From JANXMY01 sp964251675 (lineage in GTDB: Bacteria > Armatimonadota > Armatimonadia > Armatimonadales > Capsulimonadaceae), in the NCBI GenBank assembly GCA_964251675.1, contig CAXUKS010000008.1:62001-126000 (forward strand): DNA of 64,000 nt, written 5' to 3'. This document shows positions 32,192 to 40,389 of this stretch, one piece after another. Position numbers and translations under genes: made by a program. The notes beneath the pieces were generated by a model, which worked only from the letters and a program-made list of their open reading frames with translations, did not search any database and was not told the origin of the DNA. Numbering within the stretch: position 1 is the stretch's first letter; the number at the start of each line of letters is the position of its first letter.

Positions 32192-32765
32192 CGCGATCCC
32201 AGTCCTGGTACAAGCCGCGCCGCACCTGCTGGCTGCCTCACCTCCCTGGTGGGGCCTCACTGCCTGCACCATTATCGGCGGCTTAATCCTGGTTTTGTTG
32301 ACAGAGTGGGCTAAGGCTCGCTTCGCTCGCCCTAAAACTGAAAGTGATCTCCAGGTTGCCCAAGCCGCAATCGCCGCAGGCAAGCGACACGATGAAAATG
32401 AATTACTCGCCCTGCTATCGAAGCAATATGCGACAGTAAGCGAACAGCAAGCAAAAACGAATGACCAGTGCGCAACGATCTTGAACGATTACAAAACGAT
32501 CATTGTCCAAAACGCCGAAAACGCGGCCATCGTTAAAATCCAAGCCTCGGAGATCGAGCACCTGCGCAGCGATGTCAAAGAGCTTCAAGCCGAAAATGTC
32601 ACTCTCAAAGTACGATTGGAAGCAGCATCAGCAGTCAGCAACGAGCTTGTCGTGATTAAAGCGCGAGTCTTGGTTCTGGAAAACCAGATCAGAGACAAAG
32701 ACCGCGAAATCGCTCGCTTGGAAGCTCAAATTCATGTGGCCCAGGCACGAAAAATCGGTGAATGA
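32181..32765 (+). CDS. Single-pass coiled-coil protein, spanin- or holin-associated candidate
   Basis: A 194-residue protein with one transmembrane helix at ~28-45 (LTACTIIGGLILVLLTEW) and a long coiled coil (EIEHLRSDVKELQAENVTLK, VLVLENQIRDKDREIARLEA). The topology resembles i-spanin-like or phage LysB-type accessory proteins. The coiled coil would be periplasmic or cytosolic depending on orientation, which is unclear. It lies between two other small membrane genes. Confidence 0.5.
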   Translation: MPPNAIPVLVQAAPHLLAASPPWWGLTACTIIGGLILVLLTEWAKARFARPKTESDLQVAQAAIAAGKRHDENELLALLSKQYATVSEQQAKTNDQCATILNDYKTIIVQNAENAAIVKIQASEIEHLRSDVKELQAENVTLKVRLEAASAVSNELVVIKARVLVLENQIRDKDREIARLEAQIHVAQARKIGE

Positions 32766-32766
32766 A

Positions 32767-33087
32767 ATGAAACTCACTCAAAAACAATGGGCAGCCATCG
32801 TCCGAGGGTTGCTGGCCGTGGCTGTGGCCGTTCTGACGAGTGTCATCGCGGGGCTATCAGGCGGCGTAGCCGCGCCCATTCTCAGCCTGACGGCCATTCT
32901 GCAGGGGTGCATTGCTTTCAGAGCTTTTTTGGACACCAGCAATGCAAAAGCGAGCGCGGAAGCAGCTTCCATTGCCGCCGAATCTCCTGAAGATGACAGC
33001 CAGGACACGCCCCATCGGCCCGCGAACATAATTACAGGACATATCACCCCGTCATGGCAGCAGAATTCCCTCCCCAACAAACCTTAA
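32767..33087 (+). CDS. Holin-like small membrane protein
   Basis: A 106-residue protein: basic start MKLTQKQWAAIVRG, transmembrane 1 LLAVAVAVLTSVIAGLSGG, turn, transmembrane 2 PILSLTAILQGCIAFRAFL, then a polar acidic tail. Size and two-helix layout fit a class II holin. ATG at 32767 directly follows the previous stop. Its 3' end overlaps the fibre gene by 34 bases in another frame. Confidence 0.55.
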   Translation: MKLTQKQWAAIVRGLLAVAVAVLTSVIAGLSGGVAAPILSLTAILQGCIAFRAFLDTSNAKASAEAASIAAESPEDDSQDTPHRPANIITGHITPSWQQNSLPNKP

Positions 33088-34544
33088 GCGCGCTCACGGT
33101 CGACGAGACTACAATCGTCAACACTGGCACCTCGGACTCGCCTGCCCTGTCCGTGGGGTCCATCGCAATTAGTCAGGTGAATGGGCTCACGGCCAGCCTC
33201 TCTACCAAGCTTGGCAGTGATCTGGTAGGCATGGCGAACGGGATCGCTCCGCTCGGCCCTGATGGCAAAATCGCAGCCGCTTATGTCGACACTATCGTTG
33301 GGCCACAGGGGCCACAGGGCATTCCTGGAGCCAATGGGAGCCAGGGCATCAACGGCAAAGACGGTGCGGCTGGAATTCAGGGTCCAATCGGGCCAATCGG
33401 GCCAATCGGGCCAATCGGGCTAACTGGAAGCGCTGGCGCGAAGGGCGACACAGGAAACGTCGGGCCAGTCGGCCCCACGGGATTAACAGGAACACAAGGC
33501 ATTCAAGGGCCTGTCGGACCAAAAGGTGATACGGGAAGCCAGGGCCCGCAGGGCATCAAAGGTGATACGGGAGCTCAGGGCCCTGCGGGAGCCAGTGGAA
33601 CGTCTGTTACAGGCACAGACACCCAGACACTGCGATTTTCTGGAACCACACTCAGCGCCTCTTCGGCCCTCCTGGACAACGGCACGCAACTTGGGATCGG
33701 CACTGCGCCCACCTCTTCCAGCCGAGTTGCCATCAGCCCAACAGGCACAAGCGAAAACGGCCTCACGATTTCCATGCCCACTGCGAGCACAGCACCCGCT
33801 TTGTCGGTCAGTTTGGCTGGTGTCAACTCTTTCACAGTCGACAAAAGCGGAAACGCGATGTTTCGCGGCTTCATACAGGCCCCTGACGCTGTGGGCGCAA
33901 ATCAGTTCGGGTCTAATCTTATATTGGCATCAGGGAGGAGCACGGGCTACGCAGGGGCAGGCGGCTCTATCATCTTTCGTGCCCAGACAAGCCAGCAGAG
34001 TACCCAATCGTCTTCCACTCTTGGAAACTGGTCAGACGTGCTGACAATCCAACCTACTGGTAAAGTGGCACTCGGAAATGGAGTAAGCATAGAAGGGGGG
34101 CTGGGAGCAGCAAACAATGGCACAAAGTTTTCGCTTGAGACACGCTACAACATATTGTTTATCACTAATAGTGTGAGCGGCTTGGTAGCCCTCCACCTCG
34201 ACGATACCACTGCTAATTTCCCAGGCAAGAAACTTGGGGTAGGCAACATCAGCGAAAACACAGCCCCAATCGGAACACTTTCAGTAGTTGCAAACAACTA
34301 CTACACAGTTGGGCTTTCTATGAAACTTGCGTCTGGGGCATCGGCAAACGCAATAGAAATTAGCAGCGCATCGGGTTCTGGTGGTGACCTCTTCCGAGTT
34401 TCGCAGACAGGGGCCGTCAATTCTGCTTCTACTGTAAACGCGACTGGTTATAGCGCAGGCGGCACAGCAGGCATCACCCAGGACATCGTCATCGGCACAA
34501 CGACCTTGCACGTCAAGGGTGGAATTATCACAGGTATTAATTAA
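33054..34544 (+). CDS. Collagen-like phage fibre protein
   Basis: A 496-residue protein. Residues ~75-180 are collagen-type Gly-X-Y repeats (GPQGPQGIPGANGSQGINGK and GPIGPIGPIGPIGLTG). The remainder is beta-rich and Ser/Thr/Gly-rich, with the tail-fibre-like ending GGTAGITQDIVIGTTTLHVK. Such repeats form trimeric fibres on heads or tails of siphoviruses. Placement between lysis-like genes and connectors, rather than with the tail-tip genes, suggests a head or neck fibre. Nine-base repeats at 33381-33420 encode the GPI run. Confidence 0.75.
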   Translation: MAAEFPPQQTLSALTVDETTIVNTGTSDSPALSVGSIAISQVNGLTASLSTKLGSDLVGMANGIAPLGPDGKIAAAYVDTIVGPQGPQGIPGANGSQGINGKDGAAGIQGPIGPIGPIGPIGLTGSAGAKGDTGNVGPVGPTGLTGTQGIQGPVGPKGDTGSQGPQGIKGDTGAQGPAGASGTSVTGTDTQTLRFSGTTLSASSALLDNGTQLGIGTAPTSSSRVAISPTGTSENGLTISMPTASTAPALSVSLAGVNSFTVDKSGNAMFRGFIQAPDAVGANQFGSNLILASGRSTGYAGAGGSIIFRAQTSQQSTQSSSTLGNWSDVLTIQPTGKVALGNGVSIEGGLGAANNGTKFSLETRYNILFITNSVSGLVALHLDDTTANFPGKKLGVGNISENTAPIGTLSVVANNYYTVGLSMKLASGASANAIEISSASGSGGDLFRVSQTGAVNSASTVNATGYSAGGTAGITQDIVIGTTTLHVKGGIITGIN

Positions 34545-34954
34545 TGTCAATCTCAGTCTTAGCAATGGCAGCCGATTCCCCCGACGGCGCTTCCCACCCA
34601 AACGCGATTTGGATTCCCGCTCAGGTGATCATGGATCAAGTGGAGATGCAGGGCGGGGTTCAGTGGTACGCCTACCACGATGCAGCGGCGTTCATCGCCA
34701 AAAAGTCACCCATCGCGGGCGTGCAGCATCACACGTCGCTTGACCAGGCATTATATGCCCAGGTGCAGGCGCTGGATACTAAAACCACCATTTATGGCGC
34801 GGCCACGGCGTATGCCCTCGTCTACCTCGCCAAACACTACCCAGACACGCCCATGGGCGATACGGACCCTGATACTCACCAGCCGATTTTAGCGCCCTAC
34901 TTTGCGGCAGCTCAGGTGGTCCAGATCGACATCCCCACGCCAGCTCCCGCATAA
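34544..34954 (+). CDS. Phage protein of unknown function
   Basis: A 136-residue protein that overlaps the fibre gene's stop (TAATG). Sequence: GVQWYAYHDAAAFIAKKSPI, then helices IYGAATAYALVYLAKHYPDT and a Pro-rich end. Tight coupling to the fibre gene suggests a chaperone or attachment partner for it. No family recognised. Confidence 0.5.
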   Translation: MSISVLAMAADSPDGASHPNAIWIPAQVIMDQVEMQGGVQWYAYHDAAAFIAKKSPIAGVQHHTSLDQALYAQVQALDTKTTIYGAATAYALVYLAKHYPDTPMGDTDPDTHQPILAPYFAAAQVVQIDIPTPAPA

Positions 34955-34959
34955 ATCTT

Positions 34960-35394
34960 ATGGTTTCCTTACTTTTCAGTCGAGGATCAGGGCCTGTCGC
35001 CTGGTGGATCAGGTGGTGGACAAAGTCGGCGTTTTCACACGTCGCACCCTGCATCGACGACGTTGTTTATGACGCCTTTTGGTCGACAGGGGTGACAAGG
35101 CGCGCGAAGCGCGCGCTGCATCCTAACGAAGTGGAAGTTGAGCTGCCAGGCGCAGACGCGGACTACTGGAAAGCGTGGCTCGACCAGCAAGTCGGAAAGC
35201 CCTACGACAAGGCATCGATCATCGTGATCGGCCTGACCAAGCGCTCCCCACATTGGCTGCATGTTTACGTGAGCAGGCAGGGTGAATGGATATGCTCGCG
35301 TCTCGCTGCCACTGTTGCAGGCATGGAAACCTATTCCTGGGGCCTGCAAGGCCCGCCGAGCCCCCAGGATGTGTACGCCTACACGCAGAAGTAA
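34960..35394 (+). CDS. Permuted NlpC/P60 (YiiX-like) hydrolase
   Basis: A 144-residue protein of the permuted papain-fold group: His in WWTKSAFSHVAPCIDD, then VYDAFWSTGV, QQVGKPYDKASIIVIG, and the Cys in GEWICSRLAATVAG late in the chain, the reverse order of classical NlpC enzymes. Family members are amidases, peptidases or acyltransferases on cell-wall peptides or lipids. It is the best endolysin-like candidate near the holin-like genes, though it has no wall-binding domain. Confidence 0.7.
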   Translation: MVSLLFSRGSGPVAWWIRWWTKSAFSHVAPCIDDVVYDAFWSTGVTRRAKRALHPNEVEVELPGADADYWKAWLDQQVGKPYDKASIIVIGLTKRSPHWLHVYVSRQGEWICSRLAATVAGMETYSWGLQGPPSPQDVYAYTQK

Positions 35395-35399
35395 TAAAC

Positions 35400-35720
35400 A
35401 TGCGAGAGATTTTTACCACAAACGTACCCGACTCCTCAAGCCTAGGCTACGTCCTCTATAAGGATGGAACTCCTGTAGGGTCGCGCGTCACCACTGGCAT
35501 AACACCCGTCGGCGCGTCCACAGGAGTTTACAGGGCGCTGATCGACGCATCCATCTGCGACCTAGTCATCTGGGACTCAGGGGGAAGTGCGCCAGTGTAC
35601 GCCGCCGAGCAGATCGCCGCTGGGCTGGAAGTCGTCACACCGACCATCGGCGCGTCGAATGTGGCCGTCACCATTGGTGTAGGCGCGGTCACGGTGATCA
35701 CGCCTACGATTGGAGTCTAA
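35400..35720 (+). CDS. Phage structural protein of unknown function
   Basis: A 106-residue beta-rich protein (FTTNVPDSSSLGYVLYKDGT, ALIDASICDLVIWDSGG) ending in a Val/Thr/Ile-rich repeat (TPTIGASNVAVTIGVGAVTV). Likely a neck or fibre component. ATG at 35400 comes five bases after the previous stop region. No named family. Confidence 0.5.
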   Translation: MREIFTTNVPDSSSLGYVLYKDGTPVGSRVTTGITPVGASTGVYRALIDASICDLVIWDSGGSAPVYAAEQIAAGLEVVTPTIGASNVAVTIGVGAVTVITPTIGV

Positions 35721-35725
35721 CAATT

Positions 35726-36532
35726 ATGCCCGACATCACTATCAACCAGGGCGCGTCGCTGTCGTTTTCGATTCCACACGTCCAGGGCATTCTCTCAGCA
35801 GTCACGCTGGCGCTCACTGGCGCGGCCACATACCCTGTCACGCCTGGAACGCTCCAGACAGGCGGAGATGCTTCTGTGCAGCTTTACACCTGGCCTGACA
35901 CGTCTTCGCTTTCCCTCGGCGCATACACCTACAGCTATGAATGGACGCTGAACGGAACGCCGCAGGCACCCATCACAGGCGCGCTGACCGTCGTTTCACC
36001 GTCTACGGTGCTCACCCCGTTCGATCTCCAGGTACAGGCGCTGGCGCTGGAAGTTGATGCAGCCACCGAACCCGTGCTGTCAAACGAGGACCTCGCTGCA
36101 ATCCTGACGAAAAGCCAGGGCGCACAAACCTGGGCCCCGAACACGCCTTACAAAGTCGGCCAGCGCGTGCTCCCCACCCAGGGCAGCGGCTTTTGGTACA
36201 TCGTCACAGGCACAGGCGTCAGCGGCCAAACAGAGCCTGCCTGGCCCGACCCTCGAACTTTGTACGGCCCATACTTCAACTTTTACGCACACCCTGGCTC
36301 GTTCGGAATGGTATTTGCCGTGACCGACGGCACCGTGCAGCTCTGGTGTGACGGCAGGGCAGGCAGTATGTACGATCTCAAGGTAGCAGCTCGTGCTGCA
36401 TGGCTGCTAAAGGCCGCGCGAAGCGCGGCGCTGGTCGATACGACACTCGGTAGCGACAAGTTTGCCTGGAGCCAGGTTTACAAGAACTGTATGGACCAGG
36501 CTAAAGTCAACACGCCTTTTGCAATCTTTTAA
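35726..36532 (+). CDS. Ig-like/head-tail connector-region protein
   Basis: A 268-residue protein with an Ig-like beta domain at the N-terminus (DITINQGASLSFSIPHVQGI, then YTYSYEWTLNGTPQAP), a carbohydrate-binding-like middle (WAPNTPYKVGQRVLPTQGSG, FWYIVTGTGVSGQTEPAW) resembling CBM5/12-type modules of fibres, and a helical DLQVQALALEVDAATEP segment. The C-terminal helices (YDLKVAARAAWLLKAARSAA) resemble small connector proteins. It may combine connector and decoration roles. Exact family uncertain. Confidence 0.5.
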   Translation: MPDITINQGASLSFSIPHVQGILSAVTLALTGAATYPVTPGTLQTGGDASVQLYTWPDTSSLSLGAYTYSYEWTLNGTPQAPITGALTVVSPSTVLTPFDLQVQALALEVDAATEPVLSNEDLAAILTKSQGAQTWAPNTPYKVGQRVLPTQGSGFWYIVTGTGVSGQTEPAWPDPRTLYGPYFNFYAHPGSFGMVFAVTDGTVQLWCDGRAGSMYDLKVAARAAWLLKAARSAALVDTTLGSDKFAWSQVYKNCMDQAKVNTPFAIF

Positions 36533-36540
36533 GGATCAAA

Positions 36541-36846
36541 ATGTCACTCATGCAGCGAATGGCCGCAGCTTACATCCTACTCAAAGGCTCTACGGTCACG
36601 CTGGCCGATGGAACAGAGGCCAGATGCGGATTTAATGACACGCCCTCCAAAATTCAGTCAGATGAAGTGGAAGACGGCTCAAAACCTTCTAAACAGAGTG
36701 TCACTTTCACGCTGGCAGATTCGGCGAATGTTGGGGCCTCGGACGTTCTCACCTACCAGGGCGCACGATACCGAGTTGACAGAGTGATTAGACACGGTGC
36801 TTCAGATGAAGTGACTACACAAGTAGCCGTCTGCGATTATATGTAA
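36541..36846 (+). CDS. Head-tail adaptor-like protein
   Basis: A 101-residue beta-barrel-like protein (KGSTVTLADGTEARCGFNDT, DVLTYQGARYRVDRVIRHGA) of the size and position of head-closure proteins in HK97-like phages, between the connector region and the tail-completion gene. Assignment rests mainly on synteny. Confidence 0.55.
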   Translation: MSLMQRMAAAYILLKGSTVTLADGTEARCGFNDTPSKIQSDEVEDGSKPSKQSVTFTLADSANVGASDVLTYQGARYRVDRVIRHGASDEVTTQVAVCDYM

Positions 36847-36849
36847 GCC

Positions 36850-37314
36850 ATGCCTCTCAAAATTGACACTTCTCCCGTGGAAAAAGTCTTCCACGATGCC
36901 GCGAATGATATGGAGCGAGGCTTCAAACAGCCCTGGAGCGAAGTTAAAAAGACTGTCCAGCAGTTTGAGCGCAAACAATTTATGACATCAGGACAAGGCG
37001 CCTGGGCACCCGTGAAAGCAGCGACACTGCGAGGCCGCAAGATCAATACGGCAAACCAGCCTTTGATTGATTCGGGTGAGCTCATGCAGTCCCTGACGGA
37101 AACAGGTACTGCACATTCGATCCTCGAAGAAACTAATGACAGCCTAACCATTGGCACAGATCGTGTCGATGCCAAGCGCCATCAGTTTGGTTCTGCGGAC
37201 AAAAAAGAGCCTGCGCGCCCATTCCTGTATATTTCAGACGACGAAGAGGCCGACATTCTGCGCCTCTTTGAGCACGACATGGATGAGCGTCTTTCCAGGG
37301 TGACCAAGAGGTGA
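36850..37314 (+). CDS. Phage virion morphogenesis / tail-completion protein
   Basis: A 154-residue protein with the Mu gpG/HK97 gp10-type pattern: KTVQQFERKQFMTSGQGAWA, PLIDSGELMQSLTETGTAHS, the middle KRHQFGSADKKEPARPFLYI and a final acidic helix. These proteins join head and tail or regulate tail length completion. The gene is three bases from the adaptor gene. Confidence 0.7.
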   Translation: MPLKIDTSPVEKVFHDAANDMERGFKQPWSEVKKTVQQFERKQFMTSGQGAWAPVKAATLRGRKINTANQPLIDSGELMQSLTETGTAHSILEETNDSLTIGTDRVDAKRHQFGSADKKEPARPFLYISDDEEADILRLFEHDMDERLSRVTKR

Positions 37315-37348
37315 AAAAATAGCACGTACATTAGACATCCAAGCACGG

Positions 37349-37807
37349 TTGATCGAGCTGCTCTCCGCCGATCCCGATCTCACTAATAAATTCAAGGGAA
37401 CGATTCTTCCCGACGATCCTGGTGGAGTAAATGCCCAAGCTTCACCGCAAGTGAGCATTTCTCTGTCCGAGGACGACTTTTACGCAGAGTCCCTCGGCGG
37501 ACGCGGCCAGGGCACGCACACGGTCACCACGACCTATCAAATCGACGTGTATGTGGCAAACCCCGCCGATGCAAACAGCGCCGAAAATCTTTTAGCGCTC
37601 AAAACGCAGCTCGTGGAACTGACAGACACCCTGCGCGAGTGCCTATGGAAATATCGCACCGATCCTGCAGAAGCTGGTATGCCCGAAGGCGCGAGGCTTT
37701 GGTACAACGCTAAATTCCGAGCCCCTGCAACCAAGTATCTCAATTCGCGCAACTTTCGCAAATCTTCTACTCAAATCGATTTTCTCTCCTGGACCCGCAA
37801 TCGATAG
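37349..37807 (+). CDS. Tail terminator-like protein (start codon ambiguous)
   Basis: From the TTG at 37349 the product has 152 residues: IELLSADPDLTNKFKGTILP, SISLSEDDFYAESLGGRGQG, YQIDVYVANPADANSAENLL, then FRKSSTQIDFLSW. Size, alpha/beta pattern and position fit a tail terminator. The reading frame extends upstream to an ATA at 37319 that sits six bases after an AGAGGTGA ribosome site and would give IARTLDIQARLIELL. That start would restore the expected first helix. ATA is a rare start codon, so either initiation is unusual or an ATG has mutated. Confidence 0.6.
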   Translation: MIELLSADPDLTNKFKGTILPDDPGGVNAQASPQVSISLSEDDFYAESLGGRGQGTHTVTTTYQIDVYVANPADANSAENLLALKTQLVELTDTLRECLWKYRTDPAEAGMPEGARLWYNAKFRAPATKYLNSRNFRKSSTQIDFLSWTRNR

Positions 37808-37848
37808 TCTTACAAGGTGCAACGCTCCTCTCCCCAGAAAAAACCCCT

Positions 37849-38145
37849 ATGAACAAAGAATTTATTGTGTACACGCGCGAGGATGCAGGCCGCGAACTTC
37901 CTGGAGTCGGCGCTTATCTCCTGCCTGGAAAGCCTGTGAAAGTGGGCGATCTGGGCCTTACCGCCGACCTTGCTGAAGCCCTTGTCGAGCGCGGCGACTG
38001 TGAATATGTGAAGACAAGAGATGTCGAGCCTGATCCTGAGCCTGAAGTCACTGCTGAGGTGGCTATCGTATCTACGCCTGATCATGAAGCTCATGCCGAC
38101 TCGACGCCTGCGCCCGAGGCCGAAACGGTCTACGCCGCAGAATAA
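37849..38145 (+). CDS. Small phage protein with acidic tail
   Basis: A 98-residue protein. The first ~60 residues may form a small fold (EFIVYTREDAGRELPGVGAY, LLPGKPVKVGDLGLTADLAE). The rest is acidic and Pro-rich (EPDPEPEVTAEVA). It precedes the tail-tube gene. Function unknown. Confidence 0.5.
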   Translation: MNKEFIVYTREDAGRELPGVGAYLLPGKPVKVGDLGLTADLAEALVERGDCEYVKTRDVEPDPEPEVTAEVAIVSTPDHEAHADSTPAPEAETVYAAE

Positions 38146-38154
38146 GGAGTGCAC

Positions 38155-39462
38155 ATGACCAGCCCTGCCACGCTTGTCAGCGTGCAGCGTGCGCTTGACA
38201 GCAATTTTACGCTGGGGCTGGTCAGTGCTCAAGTCGCGCCAGCCCAGTCCTACGTTGACAACACCGTACAGCCTCTCACCACGTACTACTACCGCTATCT
38301 CTACTCTAACCCTGCTGGAGTTTCAGCAGGCCCCTCTAGCAGCGTGACTACACCTGCTTACATTCCCCCACCCGCAACAGGAACAACTATGGCAGACAAC
38401 TACATTGGAGCAAATTCGCTTTTAGGCATCGGTACGGAGGCAGTTGAAGGCCATCCTGTGCAGGTGCAGAATCTACTTGACTACACGGGTGGTACCATCA
38501 CCCCAGACCTCAAAGTGCTTTACAGCAAAGTCCTTCGAGGCACCGCTGCAGGCAAGGTAAAGCGCGCGGCAGGCCGCGCGACCTATGCAGGGGACATCAC
38601 TCTCGACGTGACCCCTGAAGGCATGTCTAAGGCCCTGGCTTCGGTGTTTGGACCGCCTGTGACCGTCGCTGGCACGGGTGCTGCCGTAGGCACTTTTACG
38701 CATACGTTCAGCAACACTTTTGCGCAGACTCCCGTCACCCTGGTGCAGAAAATTGGCGCGACGATCAAGGTCTGGCCTGGCTGCCGTGGGTCCAGCTTTA
38801 AGATCGGTGTCGACAAAGAGCAGGACAGCGTCATCAATGCCACCGTCGGTTATATGGCTCTGAACGAACTGATCTATGCCGCCGATGGCGATGTTGGTCT
38901 GACTGGTGCGGGCTATGATCCACTTCAGCCGTTCTCCCCTGTTGACGCGACCCTGTCTATCGCAGGCGCGGCATCTACCAGCGCCAAGACATTCGAAGTC
39001 ACCTGCAACCGAAACCTTGGCGAGCGCAACGTGCTCAACGGATACCGAGGCGCTACGGGCCACTACAGCCAGGTGACAGACGTTTCGGCCACTGCAAGCC
39101 TGTACTTCGTCGACGAGTCGGCCATGAAGGTCTACTTCGGCCAGGCAGACGCGGTTGTGGCTCCGTACGGCGCGACTAAGACTGTCTTCACGCAAACCGT
39201 CACACTGCGGATTATGCAGTCGGCGAACTACGAACTCGATGTAGTTTTTCCCGCCTGCACCTACGAAAAATTGGGCCAGCCAGTTTCTGGTCCAGATGTC
39301 ATCATGCAGGAAGTGTCTCTGACTCCAGTTTATGATCCTGCCACTGGCACAGATATGCAGATTGTTCTGCGAAACACCCAGGCGAACACGGTCATCACCA
39401 CCGCAGGATCGCCGATTTCGGCAGTGCCTGCAAACGCAGTCAATCCGTTCGTTTCTCCCTGA
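38155..39462 (+). CDS. Major tail tube protein, with N-terminal FN3-like extension
   Basis: A 435-residue protein. From residue ~79 (MADNYIGANSLLGIGTE) it reads like a phage tail tube protein: TPDLKVLYSKVLRGTAAGKV, RATYAGDITLDVTPEGMSKA, GSSFKIGVDKEQDSVINATV. The preceding 78 residues contain a fibronectin-type strand pattern (VQPLTTYYYRYLYSNPAGVS). AAGGAG five bases before 38155 supports the long form. A second start at 38389 has AGGA upstream and would give the bare tube protein, so two forms are possible. A terminator follows, typical of a highly expressed tail gene. Confidence 0.8.
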   Translation: MTSPATLVSVQRALDSNFTLGLVSAQVAPAQSYVDNTVQPLTTYYYRYLYSNPAGVSAGPSSSVTTPAYIPPPATGTTMADNYIGANSLLGIGTEAVEGHPVQVQNLLDYTGGTITPDLKVLYSKVLRGTAAGKVKRAAGRATYAGDITLDVTPEGMSKALASVFGPPVTVAGTGAAVGTFTHTFSNTFAQTPVTLVQKIGATIKVWPGCRGSSFKIGVDKEQDSVINATVGYMALNELIYAADGDVGLTGAGYDPLQPFSPVDATLSIAGAASTSAKTFEVTCNRNLGERNVLNGYRGATGHYSQVTDVSATASLYFVDESAMKVYFGQADAVVAPYGATKTVFTQTVTLRIMQSANYELDVVFPACTYEKLGQPVSGPDVIMQEVSLTPVYDPATGTDMQIVLRNTQANTVITTAGSPISAVPANAVNPFVSP

Positions 39463-39480
39463 TGACTGATTGCCTCAACT

Positions 39481-39510
39481 GGCCCTGCGCACAAGGTGCG
39501 TAGGGCCTTT
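39481..39510 (+). terminator. Rho-independent terminator after the tail tube gene
   Basis: GGCCCTGCGCA and TGCGTAGGGCC pair (one G-T) around a short loop, followed by TTTGTCTTG. Confidence 0.7.
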
Positions 39511-39558
39511 GTCTTGAAAGACTAAGTAGTTCAACACGAAAACTCAGGAGCCATCCCC

Positions 39559-40188
39559 ATGCCTACCGCGAAACCCACCACTATCCCCGACAATGCCCAG
39601 TCTGATCGCCGACGCCAGCGCGAAGCCGCAACAGAGCCGCCGAAGGCGGCGACCGCTACCCATACAGCCCCTGAAGTTTCCCTTGACACCGTCTTTGGAG
39701 CAGGCGAAAACGTCACCATCAACGGCAAAGATTATCGTCTGGCACCTTTCGTTATGTCACGTCTTCAGCGCGCCCAGGAGCTCTTCTATGTGCTTCCATT
39801 CCTGCTTCAGATCGCAGTCCAAGTTGGCGAAGGTGCGGACGGAGAGCCCGACTACGAAGCGATGGCGCGCCTCATGACGCAGTTTAACGCGATGGCGAAA
39901 GACCAGGATGCAAAAGCAGACGATCTGGCTGAAACGATTTCCACTGTCACAGAGGAAGTCACTGCCGAAATGATGGAGGCAGTCTGGTTTGGCGTTTGCC
40001 AGTCGATCACCGAGGATGCCACCAATGCGATGGTTGACCTGATTGCAATTTCTCTTTCGCGCCGTCATCCAGAAATTACGCACGACGATGTGGCCGACGA
40101 GGTTGATCTGCCGAGTGCTATTCGCCTCATTCGCCGAATCATGTCGCTCAACGCTGGCATGAAGCGGCGTTTTACGACGCCGCTGTGA
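39559..40188 (+). CDS. Tail assembly chaperone, first gene
   Basis: A 209-residue protein with a disordered Arg/Ala/Pro-rich start and a helical body: VTINGKDYRLAPFVMSRLQR, then DLIAISLSRRHPEITHDDVA. Position between tail tube and tape measure, with a small overlapping second gene, is that of gpG-type chaperones. No sequence signature is strong enough to prove it. Confidence 0.6.
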   Translation: MPTAKPTTIPDNAQSDRRRQREAATEPPKAATATHTAPEVSLDTVFGAGENVTINGKDYRLAPFVMSRLQRAQELFYVLPFLLQIAVQVGEGADGEPDYEAMARLMTQFNAMAKDQDAKADDLAETISTVTEEVTAEMMEAVWFGVCQSITEDATNAMVDLIAISLSRRHPEITHDDVADEVDLPSAIRLIRRIMSLNAGMKRRFTTPL

Positions 40189-40370
40189 GGCGGCCAGGGT
40201 CCTCTCCTAAAGGCATCAGTGATTGGGGCTTCACTGCTGCCCTTCTGCACCGCGCCTACGGCATCAGCGCCGACGACCTGGCTAACCTAGACGAAAACCA
40301 GGTCGACAACTACCTCCAGAACATTTCACACGTCGAAACGCACCTCGCCCAGTTCTCCCTCAAACTTTAG
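40185..40370 (+). CDS. Tail assembly chaperone, second gene
   Basis: A 61-residue protein (GISDWGFTAALLHRAYGISA, DDLANLDENQVDNYLQNISH) whose GTG overlaps the first chaperone's stop (GTGA). It is in the -1 frame relative to it, as the T part of gpGT is in many phages. No convincing slippery heptamer was found near the overlap, so coupled reinitiation is the simpler explanation. Confidence 0.55.
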   Translation: MRRPGSSPKGISDWGFTAALLHRAYGISADDLANLDENQVDNYLQNISHVETHLAQFSLKL

Positions 40371-40389
40371 TCCTCAAAATGTAGCACTC

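Noticed and set aside
40150..40200. Programmed -1 frameshift joining the two tail chaperone genes
   Set aside because: No XXXYYYZ-type slippery heptamer is present near the overlap, and the GTGA overlap already explains coupled translation.
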